From: Sporocytophaga myxococcoides DSM 11118 | GTDB lineage: Bacteria; Bacteroidota; Bacteroidia; Cytophagales; Cytophagaceae | Direction: 5' to 3' | DNA length: 64,000 nt | NCBI RefSeq assembly: GCF_000426725.1 | Contig: NZ_AUFX01000009.1 | Span: 248,001 to 312,000 of the forward strand | Part shown: piece by piece, positions 1 to 9,270 of the stretch | Position numbering within the stretch: the stretch's first letter is position 1 | Layout: every line of letters starts with the position of its first letter | Program-made: the position numbers and the translations under genes | Notes under the pieces: generated by a model | What the model saw: the letters and a program-made list of their open reading frames with translations, nothing else | The model's database searches: none | Told to the model about the DNA's origin: nothing

Positions 1-1693
1 GACCATTGCTCCAATATGTTTTCCATGTTCCATCTTCCTGTCCTCCTATATAATTCCCTTCAGATTGTAATTTACCATTCTCGTAATACTCTTTCCATAC
101 TCCTGTCTCAAGGCCAGCAGAGTATTCTCCCTGAGATTCAATTGCACCACTTTCATAGAAAGTTTTCCATAACCCGTCTTCCAATCCATTAAGGAAAAAA
201 CCTTCCATTGATTTTTCCCCTGATTCAAAAAAACTAGTCCAAAGCCCTGATTTCACGCCATCTTCAAAAGAACCTTCGCTGGCTATTTCACCATTGCTAT
301 AATATTCCTTCCAAACACCTTCCTGTTTTCCATTTACATATCCACCTACAGCGGCAAGGGTGTCTGTATCATAAAACTCCATCCAGTCACCTTCCTTTTG
401 CCCATTGATGTAATACCCCTGTGAAAGGATATTGCCATTTTCATGGAACTCAGTCCACAGGCTATCTTCCAACCCTGCTTTATAATATCCCAACGCTACA
501 GGAAGGCCATCTTCATCAAACTCTTTGTAAAGCCCGTCTTCTTTACCATCTTTCCAGTTAGTCTCGGCTGAAAGTTTTCCATTTTCAGAGAATTCTGTCA
601 TAACGCCATCTTCTTTGCCTGTCTTGAATGTCAGTTCCATTTTCAGTGCTCCATTTTCATAATATGATCTGGCAACTCCATCCTGAAGCCCATTTTTGTA
701 TGGTATTTCTGCAAGTAATTTTCCTGAGGTATAATAAAACAATCTTGTTCCGTTGCCATTTTTAAAAGACCCGGCACTCAGACCAATCCCCTTTTCATTA
801 TAATATCCTGGAACATCTGTTAGTTTTCCCATTGTCCAGATTTCATGGACTTTCAGCTGACCTCCTTCATAGTAATATTTCCAATTCCCATCCTGTAAAT
901 CATCTTTATATGTACCTGTAGATGCTTTTTGTCCATCTTCAAAAAACTCCTCCCAGGTGCCTGTAGCTTTTCCATCTTTATAAAAACTTCTTGAAGCCAG
1001 TTTACCATTTTCATGGTAGCCTTTCCACTCACCCTCTTCTTTACCATCTATAAAAGCTCCTTCCCTTTGTACTATCCCTGAAGGATAGTATTTTTTAGTC
1101 AGTGCATTTTCAAGATCATCTTTATAAACTGATTCGTAATAAAGCTTTCCATTATCATAGTATTCTTTCCAGAGTCCTGTTCTTTTACCATCTTTCAAAG
1201 CTCCGTCAATTTTTACCTGACCATCAGGATAAAACTCTTTCCAGGCTCCTTCTTTTTTATCCAGCTTATAAGTACCATCAACAGAGAGTTGGCCATTTGA
1301 ATAGTATTCTTTCCAGGGACCGTCTTGTTTGCCATCTGTGAAGTTTCCTTCAACCTTTAATTTCCCATTATTATAATATTCTTTCCATGGACCACTTTCT
1401 TTTCCCGCTTTGTAGGAAGCTTCCAGAGCCAGATTTCCAGTGGAATAAAAATTCTTTACAGTTCCATCTTCACTTCCATGATTATACCCCATTTCAGCTT
1501 CCAAAATTCCGCTTTCATCATAGAACTTCCAGATGCCCTGTCTTTGTCCGTTCTCCAGCAGACCTTCTCCTTTAATTTTCGTTTTCGCTTCATCGTAATA
1601 CTCTTTAGAAATCTGTGCTTGAATGCTTTGTGACATAGAAACAAAGAATACTAAAATTAGAATGAATGAAAATGCTTTTCCTTTAATAATCAT
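1..1693 (-). CDS. MORN-repeat (MORN_2 variant) secreted protein, partial at left edge
   Basis: One minus-strand frame stays open from an ATG at 1693 to the window edge (564 codons, no stop), so the C-terminus is missing. The N-terminus is a signal peptide (MIIKGKAFSFILILVFFVSM, then cleavage near QAQ). The rest is about 22 tandem units of 23-25 residues of the form YKDGKxxGxWKEYYxNGKLxxEG, the MORN_2 / YwqK-like repeat (family knowledge). Units 7, 11 and 12 are the most degenerate. Such repeats form extended beta-hairpin arrays; their role in secreted Bacteroidetes proteins is unknown. Small ORFs in other frames here are by-products of the repetitive composition. The gene is divergent from the barrel gene at 1969. 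The frame and repeat are clear; the function is not. Confidence 0.9.
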   Translation of the reverse strand, partial: MIIKGKAFSFILILVFFVSMSQSIQAQISKEYYDEAKTKIKGEGLLENGQRQGIWKFYDESGILEAEMGYNHGSEDGTVKNFYSTGNLALEASYKAGKESGPWKEYYNNGKLKVEGNFTDGKQDGPWKEYYSNGQLSVDGTYKLDKKEGAWKEFYPDGQVKIDGALKDGKRTGLWKEYYDNGKLYYESVYKDDLENALTKKYYPSGIVQREGAFIDGKEEGEWKGYHENGKLASRSFYKDGKATGTWEEFFEDGQKASTGTYKDDLQDGNWKYYYEGGQLKVHEIWTMGKLTDVPGYYNEKGIGLSAGSFKNGNGTRLFYYTSGKLLAEIPYKNGLQDGVARSYYENGALKMELTFKTGKEDGVMTEFSENGKLSAETNWKDGKEDGLYKEFDEDGLPVALGYYKAGLEDSLWTEFHENGNILSQGYYINGQKEGDWMEFYDTDTLAAVGGYVNGKQEGVWKEYYSNGEIASEGSFEDGVKSGLWTSFFESGEKSMEGFFLNGLEDGLWKTFYESGAIESQGEYSAGLETGVWKEYYENGKLQSEGNYIGGQEDGTWKTYWSNG

Positions 1694-1968
1694 GGGTAGA
1701 AATATGAGTGACAATAAAACCGGATTTTAAATTAAATATATCCTGTAAATAATCCAATAATTTATATCTAAACGAATTCATCGCTCTTATAGATATCATC
1801 CAATTCCTCAAAAAATATACTTCTCATTATCAGGGATTTTAATTTTCAAAAACTTCTTTTAAATTCAAACCTTCAACCAACTTTTAAGCTATGTTATTTT
1901 ATCAGAATTATTTTCGGGATTTCCGAATTCCACTTACTATTAAGTTTAGGCAAATCGGGTCGTAACCA

Positions 1969-2778
1969 ATGAAACGACTGATTTTATTAGTTCTCTGCGG
2001 TTTTATTTTTTACAAAGCTGCAGGGACCGGATATCCATTTCCAGCAGGATCAGGGGCTATTGGAATGGGAAATACATCTGTTACCAGAGCTGATGTCTGG
2101 TCAGTTGTGAACAATATATCCGGACTCGCCAATTTACAATCCCCCACTTGTGGTGTTTACTATGCCAATTATTTCGGGATACAGGCATTTAACAAGTACA
2201 ATGCCGCTATAGCACTGCCGTATAGAAACCTATGGACAGGAATCAATATTTCAAGATATGGAGATGGAAACTATAATGAAAGTTTTCTTGGACTTGGACT
2301 GGCTCATAAAATCCGGAATGTAAGCCTTGGATTAAAGGCAGATTTGTTTCAATTGCAGATAACAGAAGAAAAGACTCTTCATAAAATCCTCTTCTCATTC
2401 GGTGGCCAGGCAGAGCTCAGCGAGGAGCTTTCGTTTGGAGCATATATACACAATATAAACCAGGCGAAGATCAGAAAGGATCTGGAAGAAAGATTGCCCA
2501 CTGTAATGAAACTAGGTATCCTCTGGAAGCCATCTTCTAAAATCCAACTGTCTGTAGAAACAGAAAAAGAAATCCGATATTCCATGAACTGGAAGGCCGG
2601 AATGGAATACGCTCCGGTAAAGGGGTTCAGAATATGGACAGGCATCAACTCATTTCCTTCAAGAGTATTTTTCGGAGCAGGAATCCGGAAATATAATTTT
2701 GAAGTAGCCTACGCCTCAGGAACAATGAGTGCTGCAGGATCTACTCATCATCTCACATTGAATTACTATTTCCGATGA
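1969..2778 (+). CDS. PorV/PorQ-like outer-membrane beta-barrel protein
   Basis: This 269-aa protein has a short signal peptide (hydrophobic residues 3-17, ending near AAGTGYPF). It then has the motif PAGSGAIGMGNTSVTRADVW-SVVNN-SGLA, which is characteristic of Bacteroidetes PorV/PorQ/FadL-like barrels (family knowledge). The remainder alternates short amphipathic strands rich in aromatic residues and glycine and ends in YYFR, consistent with a C-terminal barrel strand. The stop codon overlaps the start of the next gene (ATGA at 2775-2778), so the two are probably translationally coupled. A role in T9SS or small-molecule transport is possible, but the sequence does not decide it. Confidence 0.7.
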   Translation: MKRLILLVLCGFIFYKAAGTGYPFPAGSGAIGMGNTSVTRADVWSVVNNISGLANLQSPTCGVYYANYFGIQAFNKYNAAIALPYRNLWTGINISRYGDGNYNESFLGLGLAHKIRNVSLGLKADLFQLQITEEKTLHKILFSFGGQAELSEELSFGAYIHNINQAKIRKDLEERLPTVMKLGILWKPSSKIQLSVETEKEIRYSMNWKAGMEYAPVKGFRIWTGINSFPSRVFFGAGIRKYNFEVAYASGTMSAAGSTHHLTLNYYFR

Positions 2779-4826
2779 TACGAACTGCAACTTTTTGTAT
2801 CATTTTACTTGGGGTATCCACCCTCTCTTTTGCACAAGATGAAATTCCTGAAGTAATGCTGAATGAACTTACTCCTGCGGCCAGTGAAGATGAACAAGAA
2901 GCCATATTCAATAATATTATAGACATCTTTCAGGAACCGTTAGACCTTAATAAAGCGGAATGGGAAGACTTGCAAAAGCTTAACCTTCTTTCGGAGCAAC
3001 AAATTGAGGGAATATTGCGGCACAAAATCATGACAGGTAGATATGAATCTATATATGAATTGCAGGTCATTGAGGAACTGGATCTTTTTACCATTAAAAA
3101 AATATTGCCTTTTGTTACCGTTATCTCTTCTGACAACTCATGGAACGGCTTATTGGAAAGAATTTACAAGAACCCTGTAGATTTTATAATTAAATATGAA
3201 AGAAGTCCGGAAAATAAAAAAGGCTATTCATCTTATGCATCAGAAAGTACAAAGTATCTTGGAAAGCCTTATAAAACCTACATCAGAATAAAGTCTTCAA
3301 AGGCTAAAGATTTCAGCATAGGCTTGATTGCAGAAAAAGATCCTGGAGAAATATACAAATGGAATCCGGATAAAAACTACTACCTGTTTGATTTTGCATC
3401 CTGTCATTTCGGGGTATATAATAAAGGAAAACTGAAATCATTAATTGTAGGCGATTATAAGTTACAGGCAGGACAAGGATTAGTGTTCGGTTCAGGATAT
3501 TATCTTGGTAAAAATGCTGAAGCCATATCTGGAATTAAAAGGGCAGGTTCAGGAATATTACCCAATACTTCAGTTACGGAGAGCGGCTTTCTCAGAGGAA
3601 CAGCCGCAAGCTTTACTTTTAAAAGGATAACAGTCACAGGATTTTATTCTTCAATCAATAAAGACGCATCTATCAATACTGCAGAGTCTGACTCATTAGC
3701 TGATGAATATTTTTCTACAGTATATACAACAGGATATCATAGAACGACAAGCGAGATTGATAAAAAAGCTGCAATCAACCAAAGAGATGCAGGTTTTATT
3801 GTAACGTTCCAAAACAAGATTCAAAACCTCAACATAGGTTTGAATTTCATCAATTCTCATTTTAGTAAATCATTTGAGAAAAACGCTAGCATCTATAATA
3901 GCTTTGATTTCAGAGGACAGGACAACACCTGCTATGGCATTGAAGCAGGTTATAGGTTTTACAATGTATCTATGTTTTCAGAAGCAGCATTCTCCGGTGG
4001 AGGCGGAAAAGCATTGGTCGGAGGAGTACTTGCCAGCCTGCACAAAAAGATTGACTTTTTATTTCTCATAAGAAGGTATGATAAAAACTTTTATTCCTTT
4101 TATGGAAGAGCATTTGGAGAAAACACAACAAATAAAAATGAAACAGGACTTTATTGGGGAATCAAAATTACTCCTAACAAAAAATATAGTCTATCGGCAT
4201 ATTTCGACACATACACCTTTCCTTGGTTAAAGTACAGAACTTATGAACCAAGCCGTGGCAACGACTTTAACATACGCTTTAGTTATCAACCCTCAAAGAC
4301 CACTCTCGCTTATATTCAAATACGTAAGGCTATTCAGGAGCAAAATTCTTCCGGAACCTATAATATTACTTACGCAACAGAAACAAGCGTCTCCGAAATG
4401 CGCACTCTAGGTCTTGACTTTAAGGCAAACGAACTAATTTCTCTTTCAACAAAAATCATTCAGACAAAATCCAGAAAAAACAATCTGAATACTGATGGGT
4501 ATTTTCTCATCCAGGATATAAACGTTCATTTAAGGGTTATAAAATTTTCCCTGCGATATGCCTTGTCGGATGCGGAGAACTATGATAACCGGGCATATGT
4601 TTTTGAGAAAGATGTATTAATGGGATATACTCTTCCTGCCTATTACGGTAAGGGTTCCAGAGCATACCTTGTTTTACATGGAAAGTTATTGAAACATTTA
4701 GGCTATTGGATAAAATATGGTTATTACATTTATCCATTTATGGACATGACCGGTACAGGATCGGAAGAATCGCAAGGTAACATCAGATCTGAAATAAAAA
4801 TTCAGTTAAGATATACCTTGGGATGA
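2775..4826 (+). CDS. Helix-hairpin-helix domain protein with predicted outer-membrane barrel
   Basis: A 683-aa protein with a signal peptide (cleavage after SFAQ, about residue 21). Residues about 50-115 form ComEA-like helix-hairpin-helix units (PLDLNKAEWEDLQKLNLL, then LQVIEELDLFTIKKI). From about 130 to the end the sequence is beta-rich with many aromatic residues and Gly, resembling an outer-membrane barrel of about 550 residues that ends in QLRYTLG. This HhH-plus-barrel layout recurs in Bacteroidetes as an uncharacterised family (family knowledge). It overlaps the PorV-like gene by 4 nt, so the pair probably works together. The HhH suggests DNA or protein contact in the periplasm; this is inference. 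Confidence 0.75.
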   Translation: MIRTATFCIILLGVSTLSFAQDEIPEVMLNELTPAASEDEQEAIFNNIIDIFQEPLDLNKAEWEDLQKLNLLSEQQIEGILRHKIMTGRYESIYELQVIEELDLFTIKKILPFVTVISSDNSWNGLLERIYKNPVDFIIKYERSPENKKGYSSYASESTKYLGKPYKTYIRIKSSKAKDFSIGLIAEKDPGEIYKWNPDKNYYLFDFASCHFGVYNKGKLKSLIVGDYKLQAGQGLVFGSGYYLGKNAEAISGIKRAGSGILPNTSVTESGFLRGTAASFTFKRITVTGFYSSINKDASINTAESDSLADEYFSTVYTTGYHRTTSEIDKKAAINQRDAGFIVTFQNKIQNLNIGLNFINSHFSKSFEKNASIYNSFDFRGQDNTCYGIEAGYRFYNVSMFSEAAFSGGGGKALVGGVLASLHKKIDFLFLIRRYDKNFYSFYGRAFGENTTNKNETGLYWGIKITPNKKYSLSAYFDTYTFPWLKYRTYEPSRGNDFNIRFSYQPSKTTLAYIQIRKAIQEQNSSGTYNITYATETSVSEMRTLGLDFKANELISLSTKIIQTKSRKNNLNTDGYFLIQDINVHLRVIKFSLRYALSDAENYDNRAYVFEKDVLMGYTLPAYYGKGSRAYLVLHGKLLKHLGYWIKYGYYIYPFMDMTGTGSEESQGNIRSEIKIQLRYTLG

Positions 4827-4874
4827 AAAATTGCTAAAGTTTGTTAAATTCGTAATAAAACCAAAGGGTAGTTT

Positions 4875-5486
4875 ATGGCCGTTTCATTTTATGAAATTCT
4901 TGAAATTCCACAAAGCGCAAGCCAGGAAGACATAAGGAAGGCGTACAGAAAAAAAGCTAAAGTCTGGCACCCGGACGTAAACAAATCTCCCGATGCACAC
5001 ACTAAATTTCAAATGCTGAATAAAGCATATGAAACGCTTGCAGATCAGCACAAAAGGTTCATTTACGATCAAAGATCAAACTCCAACCAACACACTCATT
5101 ATCACCAGCATACCAATTATCAACAAAGCTATGCTTATGGACATAGTTATGCTTTTCAATACAATGATCCTTTGGAAGTATACCGACAATGGGCTAAGAT
5201 GAAAAAGGAACGTGCTGAAAAAGAGGCTAAGCTGAAATATGAAGAGTTCCTAAAAAACAGAGAAACATTCAGGAATTCCTTCATCTATTACCCAACATTG
5301 CTGTTTATTTACCTTGCAACTGCCCTCTGTGTTTTCATAGGGTTATTTGTGATTGGCCTTTGTACCTTTCTGATATTCAAACTTCATTTCGTTTTGCTAT
5401 TCGTTTTATCTCCATTCATTTGCGCAGGTGTGTATTTCATTAAATGCACGGGGGATTGGTATAAGGAGGCGAAGAGATATTTTTAA
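4875..5486 (+). CDS. J-domain (DnaJ-like) protein with C-terminal membrane segments
   Basis: A 203-aa protein. Residues 3-65 are a J domain ([20 protein letters not shown]...) with the Hsp70-activating HPD tripeptide in WHPDVN. There is a His/Tyr/Gln-rich linker (about 72-100) with repeated [12 protein letters not shown] character and a charged helix (about 110-130). Two hydrophobic segments follow (about 136-158 and 160-182) before a short basic tail. There is no Cys-rich zinc finger or C-terminal substrate domain, so this is a class C J-protein, probably anchored in the inner membrane with the J domain in the cytosol. It starts 48 nt after the barrel gene, on the same strand. The client is unknown. 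Confidence 0.85.
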   Translation: MAVSFYEILEIPQSASQEDIRKAYRKKAKVWHPDVNKSPDAHTKFQMLNKAYETLADQHKRFIYDQRSNSNQHTHYHQHTNYQQSYAYGHSYAFQYNDPLEVYRQWAKMKKERAEKEAKLKYEEFLKNRETFRNSFIYYPTLLFIYLATALCVFIGLFVIGLCTFLIFKLHFVLLFVLSPFICAGVYFIKCTGDWYKEAKRYF

Positions 5487-5573
5487 AGTTATAAGTTTTA
5501 AGTTTTAAGAAAAAAATTAATACGACTACCTGTAACGCCAAGTATTCCTTGATTTTAACAATAGAACTAAAAG

Positions 5574-5595
5574 TCCTTCTCCTTCAGGAGAAGGA
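5574..5595. repeat. REP-like palindrome in intergenic region
   Basis: TCCTTCTCC-TTCA-GGAGAAGGA forms a 9-bp perfect stem with a 4-nt loop, followed by TTTAGGATGAGG. Palindromes of this look are commonly dispersed between genes in Bacteroidetes (general knowledge, no search run). It lies between the convergent J-domain and TraB genes and may act as a transcript end or be a mobile REP-like unit. Confidence 0.45.
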
Positions 5596-5617
5596 TTTAG
5601 GATGAGGTTATAAAAAC

Positions 5618-5640
5618 AAAAAAGGGCTTTCGCCCCTTTG
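5618..5640 (-). terminator. Intrinsic terminator of the TraB/GumN gene
   Basis: Read on the minus strand: GGGC, a GAAA tetraloop, GCCC, then TTTTTT. It abuts the stop codon of the large minus-strand gene (stop at 5643-5641), so the hairpin directly follows the coding region. Confidence 0.75.
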
Positions 5641-8600
5641 TTAGTCATATAAATCGTATTGATTCTCTTCAAGCAATGCTTTATAATGCTCTGACAAAGA
5701 TTTACTTTTCAATGTCTGGTAATAATAATTAGTCCTCTCTCCTTCTGTTACAACCTGTGTCTTATCTACCGGATGCGGACCGCTCACTCCAACATACCAC
5801 TCTTCTTTTCCTTCATCACTAAGTAAAGAATACTTATACAAATAATACCTTCCTTCTACTCCTTCTACCTTTTTTACTTTTGTGTTTATGAGTACAAGGT
5901 CTTCTGGAATCATATCATCTGAAAGAACAGATGACATATCACTTTCAGCAAAGTAACTTTGTTTCAAATACTTTTCAGGAAATAAATTTAATTGCTCTCT
6001 TTCTTTCAGAATATTATAAAGCCTGATCCTATAATCTCTATCAGAGGCAAGTTTTGCAATCACCGAAGGATCAACCTTCTTTGATATACTTAAAAGTATT
6101 TTCACAGACTCTATTGAAACATTAAAGTTTTTATGTTTTGACAAATCTTCAAGTAAATTTATGTAAGAATTATTTTCAGGAAAGTTCTTGATCAATTGAG
6201 CTGCTGAAATCAAATTCTCTTCCAGCGTATAATAATTATTTGAATTGCCCACTGTTAAATTTGCCTGATCATTCTTGAAAAGTTCTATAATTATTTTTTC
6301 ATAAGGCTCGAAGTAAGATGGATTTATCTTACTGCTATCTATCAGATTTGAAGCCAGATAAAGCAGATCTGACCTATAACCTGAATATTTTAAATGCTTA
6401 AATACTTTAGGTAAAAATTCAGCATTCAATTGAAGTGAATCATGCAATGCTATGAAAAGATTATTTGAATACTGACTTTCAGGAAGTTTTTCAGCAGTCA
6501 ACTTTTCAAATACTGCATATCCTTCTTTCGACTTTGAACCAAGCAATACTTTCAATGCTTCTATCTGGAGCTCTGGCAGGCTATCAAGACTTGGATAAAT
6601 CTTTTCTATAAAACCATAACTATCTTTTTCATTTAATCCTGCTATAGCCTCAAAAAGTTCTTCTCTAACTTTAGAGTATACCGTGCTAACGGTATCATCG
6701 TCATAAGAGCGATTAACCGCAGCATGAAGCAGTTCCAGGTCTTGTTTTTCAAATTTATAATGGCCTAAAAATTTACGGGCTTCTTTTCTCGTAGCAGAAT
6801 CTTCAGAGGTAATATCTTTTAAAAGCAGAGCAGCTTTGCTTTGGTAAAAAGTTGGCTTTACCGGCTTAGAGAAATGAAAAGAAGAAAAGAATTCCTTTTG
6901 AACTCTTGATTCCTTTTCTAATCGCGGATATTGAGTATATAACTGGTAAACATTTTGTCCGGATGGCAACAGGATTACTTTCACATTTGTATTGATTTTC
7001 CCTTTTTCTACCACTAATTCCAACCCATTTATACCATCTATATTTACATTTTTACTGCTAACAACAGAATCACCCTTTTCTGCATGAAGGTCTGTAACTT
7101 CTTTAAAAAAATCTGATTCGGAATTGTAATAATATTCAGGATAATGAGTAATCATTAAACTGTAAGATGTACCTGAATTTTTATCCTGAAAATAAAAATT
7201 CTGATTAAAGCTTTTCAGAAAATAATAGGAGGAAGAATCAATATCTACCGACACTTCAGAAGGAACATTTAGCACCAGATCATCTTTATATTTAAATGGT
7301 GTTAGCATGGTAGTATCATAATCTGTAAATCTGAATGATTCCAGAAAATTTGTTGAACTCTCTCCTGCAACTTTCTTTTTATCCCCGATTACAAAATATG
7401 TATAAGGTCTTGAACCCCTCATCACTATTCTCCCTCTAATAAAAAAACCTTCAACAGCCACTGTAAAATCTTTACCGGGGTAGCCGGCTATTTCTATATC
7501 AGCAATTGTATCAATACTACCACCTCTGCTGGCAGCCATTCTTTCAACAGCAGAAGCGAAATACAGACTATCATCAAATATGTAAAATCCTCTTTTAAAA
7601 TTGACATAAGAAGCGCCGAATGCAAGTTCTTCATTGGGATCAGAAGCCATAGCTATAGAAATTTGATTAGAATCTGCATCCACGTCATTCTTTATTTCTG
7701 TCATTGTAAAGGGTACAGAAACTTTATATGCCCCTGCTTGAGAAATATAGTCCTTCCATCCGGGATTTTTAAAATTGATAAACTGAAATGATTTGAAATA
7801 CTTTTCAGCATCAGGACCATTTAAGCTTTCTCTTTTATAAGATCCTGCGAAAACCATATAATAAATTTTGTTCCTTAAAATCATCTTACCCTTAGAATAC
7901 ATTTGATCTGAAGGTGTATAGATTTCAAAATCAAATGATGGATATCCATTGAAAGTAGAAACATTACTTTTCAATAACTTCGAATTCTTTTCCTTCAGCA
8001 TATTATCAATGGATGCTTTAAACATCTTTGATTCTGCACCTTTCTTTATCTCCATAGGCATAAAGAAGGTCATGGTCATATAGGTCAGACCGCTTGCAAT
8101 GTCCGGATAGAGATAGATATTTATGCCTTTATCCGTCATGCTTTTATTGGGGAAAGGATTGGAAGGAAGGTCTACTGCATATCCATTTTCTTCATTCGTA
8201 AAGTTAACCCATAAATTCTCATCAGCTTTTTCTTTGAACTTAGCGGCCATGCCTGTGAATGTTGCCTGTACAGGAGTTACAGTATACCCCTTGTTTCTTA
8301 ATAACTGAATTATCCCTTTCTGACCAGGAAGGTGGGCTGCACCAACAGCAGTAAATACCGGCATTTCTTTCATATTCGTTTCCATTCTGTCGACCATGCG
8401 AGTATTCCTGATATCCATTGTTGTAGACCCGGTAAATCCGGTTAAAGCATATATTTTCTGAATATCTCCAGCCCAGTACATACTAATAAGCTTTTCAGAA
8501 TATTCTTTTACCTGGTCAAAATAGATGATCTCCTTAAGGTCAGAAATCCATTTATTCTTTTTGCCATCTATAGAGTCAAGTGAATTGTATTCATATGAAT

Positions 8601-9021
8601 ATTCAAGTCCTATAAGTTTTTTCTTTTGTTGTGAAGCAATCTTAAAAAGAAAGGCATCCAAAAAGGTTGCATTATCTTTCTTTCCTGGGACTGGTTTGCT
8701 TAAAAGCATTGCAACGGACTTTGCATCTTTCTTTGTTAGTTTATCTATTCCTAAACCGGTTTCTTTTATAACTTTTTTATTCAGAATATCATATTCTTCT
8801 GCAGAGAGATGAGCTTTGATGTTGTTGACTGTATCGTCTTTATCCAGATCCATTTCAACAAAAAGGTACTGCAACATAGAATCTGGTGTAATCTCCATTG
8901 CAAAAGAAGGACACTCCTGCAGCTTAACCAGAACAGAGTCACTGAAATCATACACTCTTTTATCCTGAAGGTGCATGGTGCCAAAAAGATAGGAAGGCTT
9001 AGACAAGCCATTTCCTGTCAC
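5641..9021 (-). CDS. TraB/GumN-domain large secreted protein (N-terminus frameshifted)
   Basis: The open frame encodes 1126 aa from a GTG codon at 9021, but that valine lies inside the conserved domain start (LLWKVTGNGLSKPSYLFGTMH). The true N-terminus is upstream: the same frame continues without start codon to about 9126, and an ATG with a matching signal peptide lies in another frame (see 9022-9127). Residues 1-270 are a TraB/GumN (ChaN-like) domain with the GTMH motif and the later GAAHLPGQKGIIQLLRNKGY motif. GumN-type TraB proteins are putative metalloproteases (family knowledge). The following 800 or so residues contain repeated beta-rich segments and then a helical repeat stretch (about 740-1040) resembling HEAT-type solenoids. 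Ordinary GumN proteins are about 300 aa, so this is a large fusion of unknown function. A terminator follows at 5618-5640. Confidence 0.8.
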   Translation of the reverse strand: MTGNGLSKPSYLFGTMHLQDKRVYDFSDSVLVKLQECPSFAMEITPDSMLQYLFVEMDLDKDDTVNNIKAHLSAEEYDILNKKVIKETGLGIDKLTKKDAKSVAMLLSKPVPGKKDNATFLDAFLFKIASQQKKKLIGLEYSYEYNSLDSIDGKKNKWISDLKEIIYFDQVKEYSEKLISMYWAGDIQKIYALTGFTGSTTMDIRNTRMVDRMETNMKEMPVFTAVGAAHLPGQKGIIQLLRNKGYTVTPVQATFTGMAAKFKEKADENLWVNFTNEENGYAVDLPSNPFPNKSMTDKGINIYLYPDIASGLTYMTMTFFMPMEIKKGAESKMFKASIDNMLKEKNSKLLKSNVSTFNGYPSFDFEIYTPSDQMYSKGKMILRNKIYYMVFAGSYKRESLNGPDAEKYFKSFQFINFKNPGWKDYISQAGAYKVSVPFTMTEIKNDVDADSNQISIAMASDPNEELAFGASYVNFKRGFYIFDDSLYFASAVERMAASRGGSIDTIADIEIAGYPGKDFTVAVEGFFIRGRIVMRGSRPYTYFVIGDKKKVAGESSTNFLESFRFTDYDTTMLTPFKYKDDLVLNVPSEVSVDIDSSSYYFLKSFNQNFYFQDKNSGTSYSLMITHYPEYYYNSESDFFKEVTDLHAEKGDSVVSSKNVNIDGINGLELVVEKGKINTNVKVILLPSGQNVYQLYTQYPRLEKESRVQKEFFSSFHFSKPVKPTFYQSKAALLLKDITSEDSATRKEARKFLGHYKFEKQDLELLHAAVNRSYDDDTVSTVYSKVREELFEAIAGLNEKDSYGFIEKIYPSLDSLPELQIEALKVLLGSKSKEGYAVFEKLTAEKLPESQYSNNLFIALHDSLQLNAEFLPKVFKHLKYSGYRSDLLYLASNLIDSSKINPSYFEPYEKIIIELFKNDQANLTVGNSNNYYTLEENLISAAQLIKNFPENNSYINLLEDLSKHKNFNVSIESVKILLSISKKVDPSVIAKLASDRDYRIRLYNILKEREQLNLFPEKYLKQSYFAESDMSSVLSDDMIPEDLVLINTKVKKVEGVEGRYYLYKYSLLSDEGKEEWYVGVSGPHPVDKTQVVTEGERTNYYYQTLKSKSLSEHYKALLEENQYDLYD

Positions 9022-9127
9022 TTTCCATAATAGCTGATAATTTGATCTTGATTTTTGAGTTTGAGCCTGAGTATTAAAAACTAGTGTTATTAATAAAAAA
9101 GAAATGAATAAATGCGAATCTGAACAT
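9022..9127 (-). other. Out-of-frame signal peptide of the TraB/GumN protein
   Basis: From an ATG at 9127 the minus strand reads MFRFAFIHFF and then falls out of frame at a run of six T (plus-strand A6, 9095-9100), hitting a stop soon after. Removing one base from this run gives MFRFAFIHFFLLITLVFN then TQAQ, a textbook signal peptide joined in frame to the TraB domain (total about 1161 aa). This is either a sequencing or assembly error or a real frameshift or phase-variable tract. Confidence 0.65.
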
Positions 9128-9270
9128 TATATGCAATTAAAATTTTACACAATTTAATCATTTGCTTTGGTAATTTTTCCTGTTGCAACTTGCTTTTACA
9201 CGTTTATGTGGCAAAGGTTTGAGGTTCAAAACCCCAAGTTTTTGGTTCACAGTCTTATTTTTTAAGTAAA

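Noticed and set aside
46-1644. Small ORFs in the MORN region on both strands
   Set aside because: They are shadows of the 564-codon open frame.
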